DNA of 64,000 nucleotides, taken from Trichodelitschia bisporula. Taxonomy: Eukaryota; Ascomycota; Dothideomycetes; Phaeotrichales; Phaeotrichaceae. Position 1 is the first letter of the stretch. The number at the start of each line of letters is the position of its first letter. Location of the stretch: the NCBI GenBank assembly GCA_010356995.1, contig ML996696.1, positions 932,364 through 996,363 on the forward strand, given 5' to 3'. The notes under the pieces are model-generated. The model ran no database searches. It saw only the letters and a program-made list of their open reading frames with translations, and was not told the DNA's origin. This document shows, one piece after another, positions 21,384-33,590 of the stretch. A program made the translations under genes and the position numbers.

Positions 21384-23129
21384 CTACAACTCATCCCTCA
21401 CCTCCTCAACCTTACTCTTAACCTCACCTGCCTTACTCTTCACACTCTCTACCACCGTCTCCGCCTTCTCCTTAACACTCTCAGTAGTGTCCTTGACCTT
21501 CTCCTTAACCTCCTCCGCCATCGGCGCAGCATAAACATCAACCCCATGGCTTCCATTCTCCTTCACAAACTTGGCGAGATCCTCGATGGTGCGGCTGCCG
21601 CCGTACGCAATGGGCGCATCCTTCTTGCCAGCCGCGTACAGCTTGATGGTCGGGAAGCCCTGGATCTCGTCGGGCACGTCGTTGGTCGTGGCGTCCACCT
21701 TGGCGATGACGACCTTGTCGGAGTAGGACTTGAACAGCTCGCCGAGCTCGTCGTATTTGGGGGCGAGACTGCGAAACATTAGCTTAACGAGCATAGGTAT
21801 GGAAAGGGGGGACATACGCCTTGCAGTGACCGCACCACGGAGCATAAAACTCAATCAACACATCCTTCTTATCATCAAGCACAATATCGGCATAATTCTT
21901 CGCAACAACAACCGTGACAGGCCCATCCTGCTTCTCAGGAATAGGCTCGCTCTTGACCGCCGGCTCAAGGGTGCCAGCGGCGAAGTCATCGACAAACGCA
22001 CCAATGTCCTTGGCAGTGATCTTCTTGCTCTGATCGAAGGGGAACTTCTGGTTCTTCGCAGTCTCCTGGATCGCAAACGCGGGCCACTTGCCCACCTCCA
22101 GGTTCAAGTTCCCGCCGTGCTGCCCAAAGGCCTTGGCATCGATGGTGGCGAAGTTGATCTTGCCCTTGTGCTTCTGCGCAACGGGCTTGAGCTCCGTGGC
22201 GAGGGTCTCGCGCTCCTCGGGCGTCTCGGCGAAGATGTAGGCGAGGGGGATGCCAGCCTGCGCCCGTTAGCCTCGCCACTAAAAAAGAGTGCAAAGAAAA
22301 CCTACCGAGATGTAGCCGGCATATGTCTCAGGCCCAACCTCGCCAACAAGCGGCGTGGCAGACGTCTTGGCGAAGCTCTCGAGCGCCTCCTTGGTGAACT
22401 TCTCAGTGAAGGTGTTCTTGCCCTCGTCGAACGTCTTGTACAGCACGACGGCGGGCTGCTTGACGCCCTCGGCCTCGGCGAGCGCGGCGTCGCTCGTCGC
22501 ACCAAAGAGGTAATCGTCGCGCAGGGCGCTCGCCGCAGCGGTGAAGGTCTCGTTGCTGGCCTTGTCGTCGGCGGCAAAGTACGCCACCACGACGACCTTG
22601 TCGGCCGTCTTGAAGTCGGGCAGCGTGGTCTTGTCGAGGACGGAAACAGCGGGGAGGGACTGCTTCGTCATGTAGGAGATGATGCTGAGTGGGATTAGCG
22701 AATGGGTTTGAGAGAAGGGCGGTGTACGTACGCCTGCGCCTTGCGGGCACCGCCATATGCCGAAATGGCATCCGGACCGCGGAACACCTTCAGCGTCGGG
22801 TAGCCCTCCACGCCATACTTCTGGCACAGATCCGCCTCCTCCGTGCAGTCGACCTTGGCGAGCGGGATGTTCTTCTCCTTGAGCGACGTCGCTGCCTCCT
22901 CGTACTCAGGGGCGAGGGCTTTGCAGTGGCCGCACCAGGGCGCGAAGACTGTTGCCGTTAATGGGTGCTACTTGGTGGGCTTGTGAGGAGAAGACTACTC
23001 ACACTCTGCAAGCACCAAATCGTGCTCCTTGACGAAGCTGTCGAAGGTGTCCTTCTTCAGGTCATGGACGTCACTAGCGGAAGCTCCAAGAGCTCCGAGG
23101 AGACCGAGCGCAAACAATCCGGAGCGCAT
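21384..23129 (-). CDS. PDI1: Protein disulfide isomerase (ER)
   Basis: ER enzyme that forms, breaks and shuffles disulfides. Five exons, 23129..23003, 22948..22732, 22684..22306, 22257..21818 and 21768..21384, give 515 aa; the introns are 47-54 bp. The signal peptide is [19 protein letters not shown]. Domain order is a-b-b'-a': first active site [17 protein letters not shown] with C48/C51, second [19 protein letters not shown] with C383/C386. YVFHTY-like text seen when the last intron is read through disappears after splicing. A Lys/Glu/Val-rich amphipathic tail follows the a' domain ([19 protein letters not shown] and onward), ending in the ER-retrieval signal RDEL instead of the commoner fungal HDEL. 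Likely induced by unfolded-protein stress in the family; I did not find a clear UPR element. Confidence 0.97.
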
Positions 23130-23745
23130 GGTGGAAGTGACCGAGAAGTTGAACGGAGAATTGAAGTCGGAGTGATTCGAAGTGGGGTTCGTGGCCTGTT
23201 ATTCAAGCCAACGTTTTTGTAGGGGAACAAAGTTCACACAAGTATTGTGGCTGCAGATATAAAAAGATGCCACAGCTTGGGGGGGCGTGTTGCAACTGTG
23301 TCCTTGGAGTTTGGAGAGGGGGGAGGGGGGCAAAGACCAAGCCAAGAGACCCTTAACCAGGAGGCTGAAGCTCGGGCTTGGACGGGCCGGGGGGCGAAGA
23401 GTCTCGATTTGGTTGGGTGGACCGTGTGCGCAGGCTTTATGCTTTCCCTTCCATGTCGCTGATTGACAGGAAGCCTTGCAATTGCGATACAAATCAAACA
23501 TCCTCCCGCCTCTTTCTCGTCTCTGCGAATGCGGAGATACCAAGCTGCTATACCCTCGTTTCGCACCGCTCAAGCGGGAAGCGTGCGCGAGGGCCCAAAG
23601 GACCCCACCGCCCCAATCTCGTTGATTGCCGCATTGCTGATAAATGGCCCCCTCCGACAAAGGCCACTTGTTCCAGACATCCTGATCACTATTATCCGCA
23701 GCCGCTCACTAATGCTGTATCCCACACGTGATATTACTCTACATT
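23130..23745. other. Intergenic region upstream of PDI and downstream of ATG22
   Basis: About 600 bp holding the PDI promoter and the ATG22 3' flank. Short frames only, no motifs. A CACGTG E-box lies near 23724. Confidence 0.5.
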
Positions 23746-25735
23746 CTACCAGTTATCCTCCTCCTCATCCACCATCACAATCGGTCCTTCCGGCGTGCTA
23801 TCCACTCCAGTCCGATCCTCCAACTCCTTGGCGAGCGCTACGCCCTCCCGCCGGCCCCGATCAACGTCTACCAAAAGCATGAGCGGGAACGGCAGCGCAA
23901 TCAGCACGGCAAGAAACCAAAACGCCGGCCGGATTTCCCCCGTAGCGTCGGTGATGGCACCAACAATAGCAGGCCCAAACACACTCGACCCCTTGTCCGT
24001 GATCGCATACAGAGCATAAAACGCCGCCTCGAAGCCCGGCGGAATGAGCTCGCCAAACAGCGAGCGACAAAACGACGACAACCCACCCATGACGAAGCCG
24101 TAAATCGCGCCGAGGGGATACATCTCCCACGGCTGCTGCAGTCCAAAAACGCCCAGCCGCCGTATCGCCGGCACGTAGCCGAGCAGCCCATATATCGGGA
24201 TGACTTCAAACAAACAGATGCACGCCAAAATCGTCTGACTCGGCTTCAGCCCCATCATCGCCGACAACTTGCTCCACGAAAACGCGCCCACGATGCCCGA
24301 GAGCGTCGCCGTCACCGTGATCATCGCCAGTGCCGCAGGCTGCATCTCGAGCGACGTCTTGGCGAAGAGGATCGCCGTCCCGCTGACCGTGGCAATGGCA
24401 TCGGAGAGCAGGAACCAGGCCCCGAGAAACAGCAAGCAGTCCTTGAGCCGACGTGCATGCATAGCCGACCGCCCGAGCGACCCCCACGAGAACTTAAAGT
24501 ACGCCCATCCCCACGCCAACCGGCCCTGAGTGGGATCGAGGTGCAGCGGGGGTCCGGGGCGCGCACGGAGCCAGAAGCCGGCGGGGACGGTGAAGACGAG
24601 CCACCAGGCACCGATCATGAAGAGAACGAGGCGCAGCGAGAAGAGCGTCGAGTCCATGAGGCGGACGGTGGCGATGGCTGAGATTTGCAGGATGAGGGCG
24701 CCGATGTAGCTGATTCCCATGCCGTAGGATGATATTCCTGTGGAGAGGCGCAGCTCGTCGGATGTGAGCGTCTCCGGGATGATGGACGGCTTGCGGCTCC
24801 CGGGGAGCAGGGCCGTTGTGGCATCGGCGATGATGTCACTATCCGCCGCGAACGCACCATCGTATTCCTGCTCCTCCCAGTCTGCTTTCTCCAGGATGGT
24901 CGGGTGGTGGCGGACGAGGAGCGGTAGGAAGGAGTTGAGAAGCACAAATGAGGCGCCAAAGCAGGTATTTGCGACAATAGCGAGCAGAGCGCCGAGTAGA
25001 ATAAGCTGCGGTCCTATGGGCAGAAACAGCATCATGGCAACAGCACCGGTAAAGGCAAATGTCAGCAACAGCGTCTTGCGGTGGGCGCCATGATCCGCCA
25101 CGCCAGACATGGATATTATAAGCAGCGCCTGGACCAGCACGCTGAGGGAGAAGGTGTACATGGCGAAGCTGGCCGTGTTGATCTCCATGCCCAATACGTC
25201 GACGACGCACTGTACGGCATCGGACGGCGGAGGCTTGTTGAAGACGTATGGGTCGGAGACCTCGAGGCCGGACTTGCATGGCGTCGAGTGGTCGGACTGG
25301 AGGACGCCGCGTTCGCGGGCGAGCTGCTCGAGCGTAATGGGGATGAAGGAGCCTGTCAGTTAGCTTTAGCTGGAGAGCATCCGCGTCCAACATCTCGTAC
25401 CCATGCCACAAACCACAAACACCTGGGCAAGTTAGCTATTGCACTGTAGCAGCAAGCTCGCCTGCGCAAACGCGTACCTCAGCGGCCCAGCCATACATGT
25501 AGAAGCCGCGCAGCTCGGCCTGACTCGTGGGGCGTGTGTCCTCGCCATCGTAGTGAGGCGTGGCAGTCTCGTCGACCTCGCCGGCAGGATCTAACGGCAT
25601 TATAGAAGAAGTCGAAGGCGTCCGCTCATCGTCGGCCTCGTTGGAGTGCGAGAAAGAAACGTCGGAATGTTTGGAGGCAGCAGACGGATCTCGCGGTCTC
25701 GGCCCTGGAGTAAGCGATGCGGGCCGGGGGGGCAT
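23746..25735 (-). CDS. ATG22: Autophagy protein Atg22, vacuolar amino-acid effluxer
   Basis: Vacuolar membrane permease of the MFS type that exports amino acids released by autophagy. Three exons: 25735..25478, a 22-bp microexon 25422..25401, and 25352..23746, giving 628 aa. The N-terminus is Ser/Pro-rich, then [34 protein letters not shown], formed only after splicing through the microexon (written here as one family block of key words: [25 protein letters not shown]). Later segments include [59 protein letters not shown] and [20 protein letters not shown], all Atg22 hallmarks, with many membrane helices. Introns of 55 and 48 bp have GCTAACT and CTGAC branch sites. The gene is divergent from MED14. 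Confidence 0.95.
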
Positions 25736-26173
25736 TTGGAACGAGCAGCGATTGGCTGCGGAGAGGGGGGAGAAGCTCAGACAAGCATGGGGACGATGTT
25801 TGCTTTGCTGGACAGCTGAAGCGAGCGACGAGATGACGAAGAGGCGTAGAAAGCAGAGGAGATAGCAACGGATGTTAGTTTCGCAGAGCAGCAGCACTAA
25901 CAGCAGCTCGGGTGGCCATGGCCTCGAGTGATCGTCTTTTGGACCATGTGCAGACACAACGCGGGCGCTTGATTGGCTGTGGGTGCACTGCAGGCGTGGC
26001 CGACTTGGTCTTGAGGTTCGAACAGGCGCTTCTTGGGGCACTGGGGGGGTTTGGTGGGGCGTGAGACGGATGGGGGGGGATTATCAGAAGCTTGTAATTG
26101 CTATGTAAGTATCTGTGATGTCCATCGGGGGATGAGCGACATGTACATCCGTAGAGAGTCGAAATGGTGGTGA

Positions 26174-26249
26174 GAAAAGAGAGGGAGAGAGAGAGAGAGG
26201 GAGAGAGAGAGAGAGGGAGAGAGAGAGAGAGGGAGAGAGAGAGAGAGAG
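26174..26249. repeat. GA-rich microsatellite
   Basis: Repeated gagagagagaggga units. It lies upstream of ATG22, where its transcribed-strand equivalent is a CT tract, a frequent fungal promoter element. Confidence 0.85.
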
Positions 26250-26886
26250 CGATAGAAGATGTAACAAGCACAAGGGGAGCAAAGACAAACAAATGAAGTA
26301 TCTTTGTCCGTGCGCTCCATCTCTTTCCTCTGTTCCCACCATCTATAGCGAATCTGATGATGATTTCATAAGTACCGAAGTATTTAGCGACAAGTGACGA
26401 GGAGAAGACGGGCGCAAACGAAGATTAAATTGCTGGGACCCTATCGTCGCCTGCACTTGGCGGATCTCCATCGGAGTGCGAAGAGTAGTTCGAAAGCGAG
26501 AAGAGCGAGTGAGATTCGGGATAGAGGCTTGCCAGACGCTGTGGGGTGCGGCTAGCTATCCTCAACTGTTGAAGCAATCAAAGAAAAAAATTCATGTCGA
26601 TTCTTTTAGGTCCTACTCCTTGCTACTCCTTGCCAGCTTCGCAAGTGTCATCGACGGTTGTCTGCAGTGTGAAATTCTCTGGGGAGGAAAAGACGGGACG
26701 CTACGAAGCTGGGCATCCTCCATAGTCAGTAGTCAGTTGTCATGACAGATGTCAAAAGGTCAACGAGATAAAACACCGCGAACAGACGAAAAGACGACGA
26801 CAGAGAAGACGAAGAGGAGGAGACAAGTCTAGATGCGCAAGACGTGCCAGACACATCAGACCAAAGGGTCTTTTGCAACAAACATC

Positions 26887-26953
26887 CCCCCCCTTCCCCT
26901 CCTCCCTCTCTCTCTCTCTTCCTCCCTCTCTCTCTCTCTTCCTCCCTCTCTCA
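26887..26953. repeat. CT-rich tract
   Basis: Runs of ctctctct with ttcctccctctc repeats on the plus strand, upstream of MED14. Confidence 0.85.
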
Positions 26954-26999
26954 CTCACCCTCTTCACTCTCCTCCCCCAAGCAACTCACCACCCACACA

Positions 27000-27067
27000 T
27001 CTCCCCTCTACCCACACCTCTCCCTCCACCCACACATCTCCCTCCACCCACACATCTCCCTCCACCC

Positions 27068-27121
<54 letters not shown>
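27000..27121. repeat. 18-bp minisatellite followed by poly-C of 53 bases
   Basis: About four copies of an 18-bp unit (cacacatctccctccacc) up to 27067, then an unbroken C run 27069-27121. Homopolymers this long are unusual in fungal DNA and are error-prone in sequencing. Confidence 0.85.
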
Positions 27122-27123
<2 letters not shown>

Positions 27124-27747
27124 CGAATGCCCAGACCTGCCTCAATCTCAAACTCACCACCACCTGCTCTCTCTCTCTTCCTTCAACACATGCGCAACAC
27201 ACATTTCACCACCCAACAGCCACACTGCGCGCACTCCTACCGCCGTCACCACTGTCGCGCTTGTCATCGCCACGACCTTCTCTTGAAATCTGCGTCACCT
27301 TTCTCTTCGCGCGACCTTCGCGTGGCTCGTGGCCGCCCACCCGCCCACTGACGTCCTCCCGTCATCTCTCGCTCGGCAAGCAGAACAGCACGCCGACTCC
27401 CCTCGTTCAACCGCCTGCCGAACTTTTTGCGTCTACACACACGCACACTTCCCACGCCTCGTCCTTGCACACTGTTTTCATCAGCCTGAATATTTGGTCC
27501 GCCGTGATACGTGCCGTCACCCTCTCCGCTCCTTTCTTCCGGTAGCCGTCGCCCATTGTCCGTCGAATCCCGGAAGCACCAGTCGCGCCGAGAAAAAGTC
27601 TCCCACCATACTCACGCAACCCGACCTGCGCTTGCACTTCCAAACACCCTGCGCACACCTAGGTCCACGCCGCCGGGACACGTTAACGTGTTGGACGGCT
27701 CCCGGGCGTCAAAGGGAGGAGGGGACGACGGAGGCGGAGTTGAGAGT

Positions 27748-30700
27748 ATGCCCGGACGCCTCATAATGGAACAGAATGGCGCGGATGGCGCTGGGGGTGT
27801 GCTTAATGGGAAACACCACGCGCCGGATCTCAAAGGCATCTACACCAACGGCGACACCAAGTACGATGGCTCCAACGACTCGCGCTACTACCCAACCCCG
27901 AACGGCGGTGGCTCCGGCCCGCACAGCGCCGCGCTGCTCGAGCCTCCTCCTGAGATTCCACACATCACCGAGAACTACCAGCATCTCGGCAAACTCATCG
28001 CGCGTGTGGCGCAGGAGTGCTTCAACGACTTGCACGATGTGATTGAGAAGTTGTCGGAGATTCCGCTACAACCCATGGCGAACGGCGTCGGACACGGAGC
28101 GGTCAACGGGGTGGGCAATGCGTCCCATACAAATGTGCTGAAAAAGACGATGCTCATGGACTTTGCGAACCGGCAACGCGAAAAGTTCATCAAGCTGCTT
28201 GTACTGTCGCAGTGGAGCCAGCAGGCGAAGGACATCAGCCAACTCATCGACCTTAATGCGTGGTGCGCGACGCAGCTTCAGCACTTCAACGAGTGCATGG
28301 ACCGGCTGGGACAGCTTAAAATCGACCTCCACACGTTCAAACTGCCAGGGCCGGACATCAAGACTGCACTTGAAGTGCTGTCGACAGGGACCGCCTCGTG
28401 GATGCCCAGCGTATGTTTGGCCCTCTTTATATGCCTTGCTAACGGTTTCAGCTCAACTACACACCTCCTCCGCCTTTAACCCCGCAGAAGATGCTTAAGA
28501 CGTTGAAAGAGCTCAATGTCCTGCTCCATCTGCGGCTAAACCTCTACGAGGACCTCCCAATATGTCTCCGGACGGCCTACACTATCGCCTCTGGACGCGC
28601 CACCTTCTCCCTCCCCGGCGAGTTCGAACTGGACGTCTCCATCTTCGACGAGAGCCCGGACGCTCAGTTTTTCTTCATTGACCTGCGGTTCCTGTTCTCC
28701 CCGGCGCCCGAGCTGTCCGACGGTCCCCTACGCGAGGTTATCGAGGGTAGGGTCAACGGCATCCTGGCGACCAAGGGGTTGCACGGGGCGTGCGACTTTC
28801 TCCACGATTTCGCCCTTACCCACAAAGTCGCTGAGCTGCGCAGCCAGGCGCAGGCCCTGGCGGAGCGCGAGTACGCTGGCGCCATCTCCGTGCACGACGT
28901 CCACCGAGAACTCGTTGTTCAATACTGGACGAACTCTCCGCGGGGACTCAGTTGGATCGAAATCGGCGTATCCAGTGGCAAGTCGTCAGATCCCAGGCGA
29001 CGGGCCGAACAGGAGAAAGAGAAGGAAATTACGTCACATGTCCACATCCGGTGGACGCGAGATGGCCAGGAGACGCCCCACAAGGTCCCGGTCGACCTCG
29101 TAGACCTCGACATGGAGCGTATAATAAAGTCGTTCTGCTCAGCCCATTCACACACGCTCCTCGACGAGATGAACCAGTCGATAGGTGGCCACGTCGGAGA
29201 AAAGTCTGCCATCACAGGTGCCTTGAAGTCATCAGAATACGAACCACAAGACAACCAACTTCGACTGCAGTTTGGGAGCTACCCTCCGGTTGCCGTTTTC
29301 CTCGAACCTTTTACCGGACGGATTGCCATGTCACCGGGTTCGTCCGTCGTTGCACGCCTCGTCAAGGATCTCAACGCGAACAAAACGAACTGGAAGGAGG
29401 CGCATCTACGGCTTCCGCGGGCGTTGTGCTTCCTGGCCCAGCAGGGCCTCGAGCGGCAAGCGGAGCGCGTTGGATGGAAAACTGTCCGGAACCTAGGGCT
29501 CACACCCGAGAAGTCGAAGAATGCGTTTGGCGACTATTATACATGCTTCTTCCGATTTCCCGACACCCCCGACGCGAACTGGCTCATCGGAGACACCGTC
29601 AGCCCTCAGGGCGTGGAGTGGCGGGCTGTCAAACTGTGGGGTTCCTCTCTCGTAACTAGTTGCCAAAAGCTAACTTTCTTAAGTGCGAATCGCGATGGGG
29701 TGCTGTCTCCCGAAACCTATCATCCGCTACCCCTGAGCGGGATGTTCCAGGACTTTGACCCAAGCCGACCCGCCGACCAGGATGCTCTCCAGACCGTAAA
29801 GCTGTGTTCCGCACGCTGGATATTATACCATCAGCTGACACAGGACTTACATCAGTCAGGAGTGAAGTGCGCACTGCGCTTCATGCCTGTATGCGAGCCC
29901 GTCCCGGGAAATCCCACACCACCCGACACGATTCCTGTAATCGCCTTCGGGGCCTCAACTCTACTGGGAAGCCCCACCAAACCGCCCTCCCCATCCATCG
30001 CAGACATGCTCATGCTCACCTTCGCCGGCCAGGACATGGAGGTCGGAAGCATCAAGGTCGCAGTCCGCGGCGCCCTCCCCTCCCCCGACAAACTCGGCGC
30101 GCTCCTCGAAATCCACGACTCTGCACTCGCCCTCGACCCCAAAGGCGCCTTCCAAATCACCCTCCGCACCCCCTTCGGCACTTCCCCCCTCGCCCCCCTG
30201 GTGCAGCACATCCAATCCCTCCTCCGCCTGCGCCTCCTCGTCGACGTGCTCAAGCAGCACGACCTCGAGCCCACCTCCCTCTCCCTCACCCACCTGACCT
30301 TCACCTACTCTACCTCCCTCACAGCAACACTCCATCTCCCCCCCTCGGGCCCTATATCCCTCTCCCTCCCCCCTTCAAATCCACACAGCCGCATCCGGCA
30401 CCTCCTCTCATGCTACCTCAACGAACCCGACGGCGGCCCCCGCTTCGCCCGCGCCCTGCTCGTCTCCCTCCCCCTCGTCCGCGCTCTAGACAAAATCTCC
30501 ACCCGGCGCCTTGCCCCCGAAATCCACGTCCGCAGCATCGACGTGTACCGCATTATATACCCCGCGCTCGCCTTTGGGGTTAGCATCCAGGCGCGCCGCA
30601 GCAGGGATGATGTTAGTTGGGTGATTGCGGAGAGTCCTGGGGCTAGGGGGGAGAGGGGCGCGTTTGGGCGCGCGCTGGAGGGGCATTTTAGGGATGTTGG

Positions 30701-30851
30701 GGAGGGGTGGAGGGGGGTGGATAGTGTGGTGCTTGCGACGGAACGCGGGGTGGAGAGGGCGGTGGTGGATTTGGATAGGCTTGTGAGCAGGTTTTCGGGG
30801 GACGAGGTGAAGGGGGAGGAGGTTGGGCGGGAGGTTATTACGCTGGATTGA
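27748..30851 (+). CDS. RGR1: Mediator complex subunit 14 (Rgr1)
   Basis: Central scaffold subunit of Mediator, linking head, middle and tail modules for RNA polymerase II transcription. Exon 1 27748-28410, intron 28411-28451 (41 bp, branch GCTAAC), exon 2 28452-30851; 1020 aa, in the usual range for fungi. The start is the ATG giving MPGRLIMEQNGADG; a variable Gly/Asn-rich leader follows. The conserved MED14 N-terminal domain is clear: IPHITENYQHLGKLIARVAQ, MDFANRQREKFIKLLVLSQW and DIKTALEVLSTGTASWMPS, joined by splicing to LNYTPPPPLTPQKMLKTLKE. The rest carries YEDLPICLRTAYTIASGRAT, YWTNSPRGLSWIEIG and further conserved blocks. Codons for Leu/Ser/Pro near 30100-30450 are strongly C-rich. Confidence 0.96.
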
Positions 30852-31712
30852 GGGTGATGGTGTGTGGTATGGGGGTGGGGTGGGGTGGGGTTCGTTCTTT
30901 GACACGTTTATTACTAGGCTGCAGTCCTTGCTTGGGTTCCGGGGTTCGGTGTGTCGGCGTGCTGGGGTGTTTACGTGGGGCTTGTGGGCCCCTTGGGCGG
31001 CGTGGCGCTGGTGAACTTGATTACCTAGGAGGGCGGTGGTGTTTTTACCTGTTGTTGATGTATTTTGAGAGGGAGTGGGAGGCGCGGATTACCCTGTATT
31101 GTCTGTGGGGATACCGTAAGGCGGCTGAGGGCGGAGGGGGTGTTGCCTGCTTTGCCTGCCTCGTGAAGAGGGTGGAGGGCGTTAAAAGATAATGTGGCTA
31201 GTTGATGGGGATGGGGAGAGGGGGGTGTACGTTAGATGAATGAGGTGTGGAGATGCTCCTTCTGATGTGGTGATGTTGAGTGAATGAAGTGATTATACGC
31301 AATACCCGACCAAATCTGTCACTTACCCGATTCGGAATGTTGAGTTTCGAAACTGCGATATCACGTGTCCGCTTACCCGCCCATCCCAGGGGGAAGTCAC
31401 CGTTTCAGCCTCATCTCGGGCGCTGTGACGCGCAGTGCGTCGCTATGTTTGGGCATCTCGCAGGGGGGGGCGCTTATGTTAGTATGGCCTGAGAGCCACG
31501 AGGGACGCAGAGCGCAGATGTGAAGATCTCGTTACTATCCGAAGTGTGCCCAGTGGGCTGTATGTGGTGTACACCCTTTCCACCTTCACCTGCAGCTCCA
31601 ACAACAAAGACCGGCCGAATCAATCGGCCACATCTCGCGCGAGCTCACCCCTCCATGGTATATTCTCATCCACCCACACCCCCCCCGCCCCCACCCCTCC
31701 CCAACACAACAT
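30852..31712. other. 3' flanks of convergent MED14 and NoxB genes
   Basis: About 860 bp between convergent stops. The first part is T/G-rich, as expected beyond the MED14 stop. No gene or repeat is recognised. Confidence 0.5.
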
Positions 31713-33590
31713 CTAAAAATTCTCCTTCCCATAAACAAAATTGAACCCGGGCCCGCTGTACTGATTACACTTAACATGCAGTACACTCCCGAGCTGCTTC
31801 GGCCCGCAAAAAAACACCCCGGCTTCAGCGGGGGCATGTATCTTCCGGATGCTCTTGAAGATCATGTCCCAGTTTGGACGACCGAAGTTGGTTGGGGACC
31901 GCAGGCCGGTGATGGCGTCTTGGTCGGCGTTGGCGTCGTGGATCATGATGTTGGTTGCGTCGTCGGGTTTCAGTTTGCCGGTTAGGTACTGCTTTGATTA
32001 GCCTGCGTTTAAAAGAGGGAAGGTGGGGGAACCCACGGTGTGGATTTCAATCGCGTGGTCCACATCCTGCGCCTCGATGGCGAGTAGGAGAGAGCGGAAC
32101 CACTCGAAGAATCCAAAATCGCGACACACCCAGAAAAAGTAAACCTTGCGGAGGCGCGTCTTGCGCGACGGATAATTCATCCGGTACCAGATACTCTTGA
32201 GAATGCTCGCGAACGGCGTCGCACCGATACCCCCGCCCACCAGCACTGCGACTTCGAACTTGAACACGTCTTCGGAGGCCGACCCAAACGGGCCATCGAC
32301 GTACACGCGCGGGAGCACGCGGCGCAGGCTCGGGTCCACGCCCGTCGTGTCCTGCGCTGCGGATTTAACGACCGCGGCATCCGCCCCGCCGGGCTTGCGA
32401 TCGAATTCGCACCCCAGCGCCGTGGCGAATTTCCGCGTAAAGTCGCCGACCACGCGCATGTGTACGCTGATATAATCCTCCTCCGGCGCGCTGGTGAGCG
32501 TAAACGGATGGTATTGCCACAAGCTCACCTCGGGGCAATTCAAGAACACATATTGACCCGCCTTGGTCTGCGTCCTGTCCTTCTTAATCTGGATTTCGCA
32601 CACGTTGCCGGGGTGCTGGATGACCTTGGACACGGTGGTGGTGTGGCGGCCGCGGGCCTCACGGGCGAGCCGTTCGAATAGGTAAGCGAGGCCGCCGATC
32701 AGCCAGTATTGGTAGAAGACGCCGACGCCGTTGCAGTAGGGCGCGCGGTCGTTCTTTATCATGCAGAATTCGCCGTGGAGGGACCAGAAGAGGAAGAAGA
32801 TTATGAAGAGGTGGTGGGTGTACCAGAAGCGTTCGTAGTTCGCTCTGCGCGGCTTCTCCACTGAAGTAAACACCATGGCCATCAGTGCGGTGAGCATGAT
32901 GTAGCCTGACCACCCCGGGCCCGTAGCGAGGTTTGCGACGAGGAAACCGACGAACCCGAGGTGTTCTTTGGCGGCGAGTTGCGCGTAGTTGTTCCAGTGC
33001 GCGACGGTGTGCACCCAGCTGAAGAACACAATGGACCAGGCGACGAGCTTGTGGAAGGTTATGTTCTTGTCTAGCTGGATTACGCCGTTGAGGGGTGTTT
33101 GCCGGGCGAGGCTGATGAGGGTTCTGCAGACGGGGAGGAGGATGAGCGCGACGTCGACGTGCAGTGTTAGGGCGGAGGCGCGGGCTATGGGGTAGGAGAG
33201 GCCGAAGATTGAGCGTGCGCCGGTGAGGTTGTCCTGCGTGGGTTAGTATGGGGGGAGTGAGAGGGGGGTAGGGCGGACCTTGAGATAGTAGTTCATGAAC
33301 CCGAAGCCCCAGACCATGGCGTGGAGGAGGATGAAGACGCCGACGAATCTGGCACGATTAGCTCAGGCTCTTCCGCCCGGAATCGCGACGTACAGTCTCC
33401 GGTAACCCTCATTGATCATCCAGACGTCGAACCGCTCCTTCATTGTCATTTCGCGCGGCGGTGTTGCGTCCACTTCGCCGGCCATGAGCATGCGCGTTAA
33501 TGGCGGCCAGCGGGAGCGTTCGCGGCCGCTGAGCGTGCTCTTGAGGGAGTCGCTGCGGTCGAGGCCCTTTTCGAACATTTCCTTGTCCAT
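31713..33590 (-). CDS. noxB: NADPH oxidase catalytic subunit, NoxB (Nox2) type
   Basis: Membrane flavocytochrome that passes electrons from NADPH to oxygen, making superoxide for hyphal differentiation and infection structures or spore germination. Exons 33590..33394, 33348..33279, 33233..32037 and 31988..31713 give 579 aa, the NoxB length. The long N-terminal cytosolic segment and TPLNGVIQLDKNITFHK favour NoxB over NoxA. Haem-binding histidines lie in VHTVAHWNNY and YTHHLFIIFFLFWSLHG; FAD motif LWQYHPFTLTSAPEEDYIS; NADPH motifs VLVGGGIGATPFASIL and FFCGPKQLG; the end FNFVYGKENF is the canonical Nox C-terminus. Introns are 45, 45 and 48 bp; intron 2 starts GTCCGC. A GTG further upstream is not needed; the ATG at 33590 gives MDKEMFEKG. 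Confidence 0.95.

Larger units (their letters stand above)
25736..27747. other. Divergent promoter region between ATG22 and MED14
   Basis: About 2 kb with simple-sequence tracts near both ends: GA-rich at 26174-26249 (CT on the ATG22 strand), CT-rich at 26887-26953, an 18-bp minisatellite and a 53-base poly-C. Frames here are low-complexity readings of these tracts. No gene is supported. Confidence 0.6.

Noticed and set aside
26844-27545. Plus-strand Ser/Pro-rich frame of 233 codons
   Set aside because: Reading of CT and poly-C tracts; low complexity throughout and lies upstream of the real MED14 start.
29804-30583. Plus-strand Arg/Pro-rich frame inside MED14
   Set aside because: Out-of-frame reading of C-rich codons within the conserved MED14 frame.
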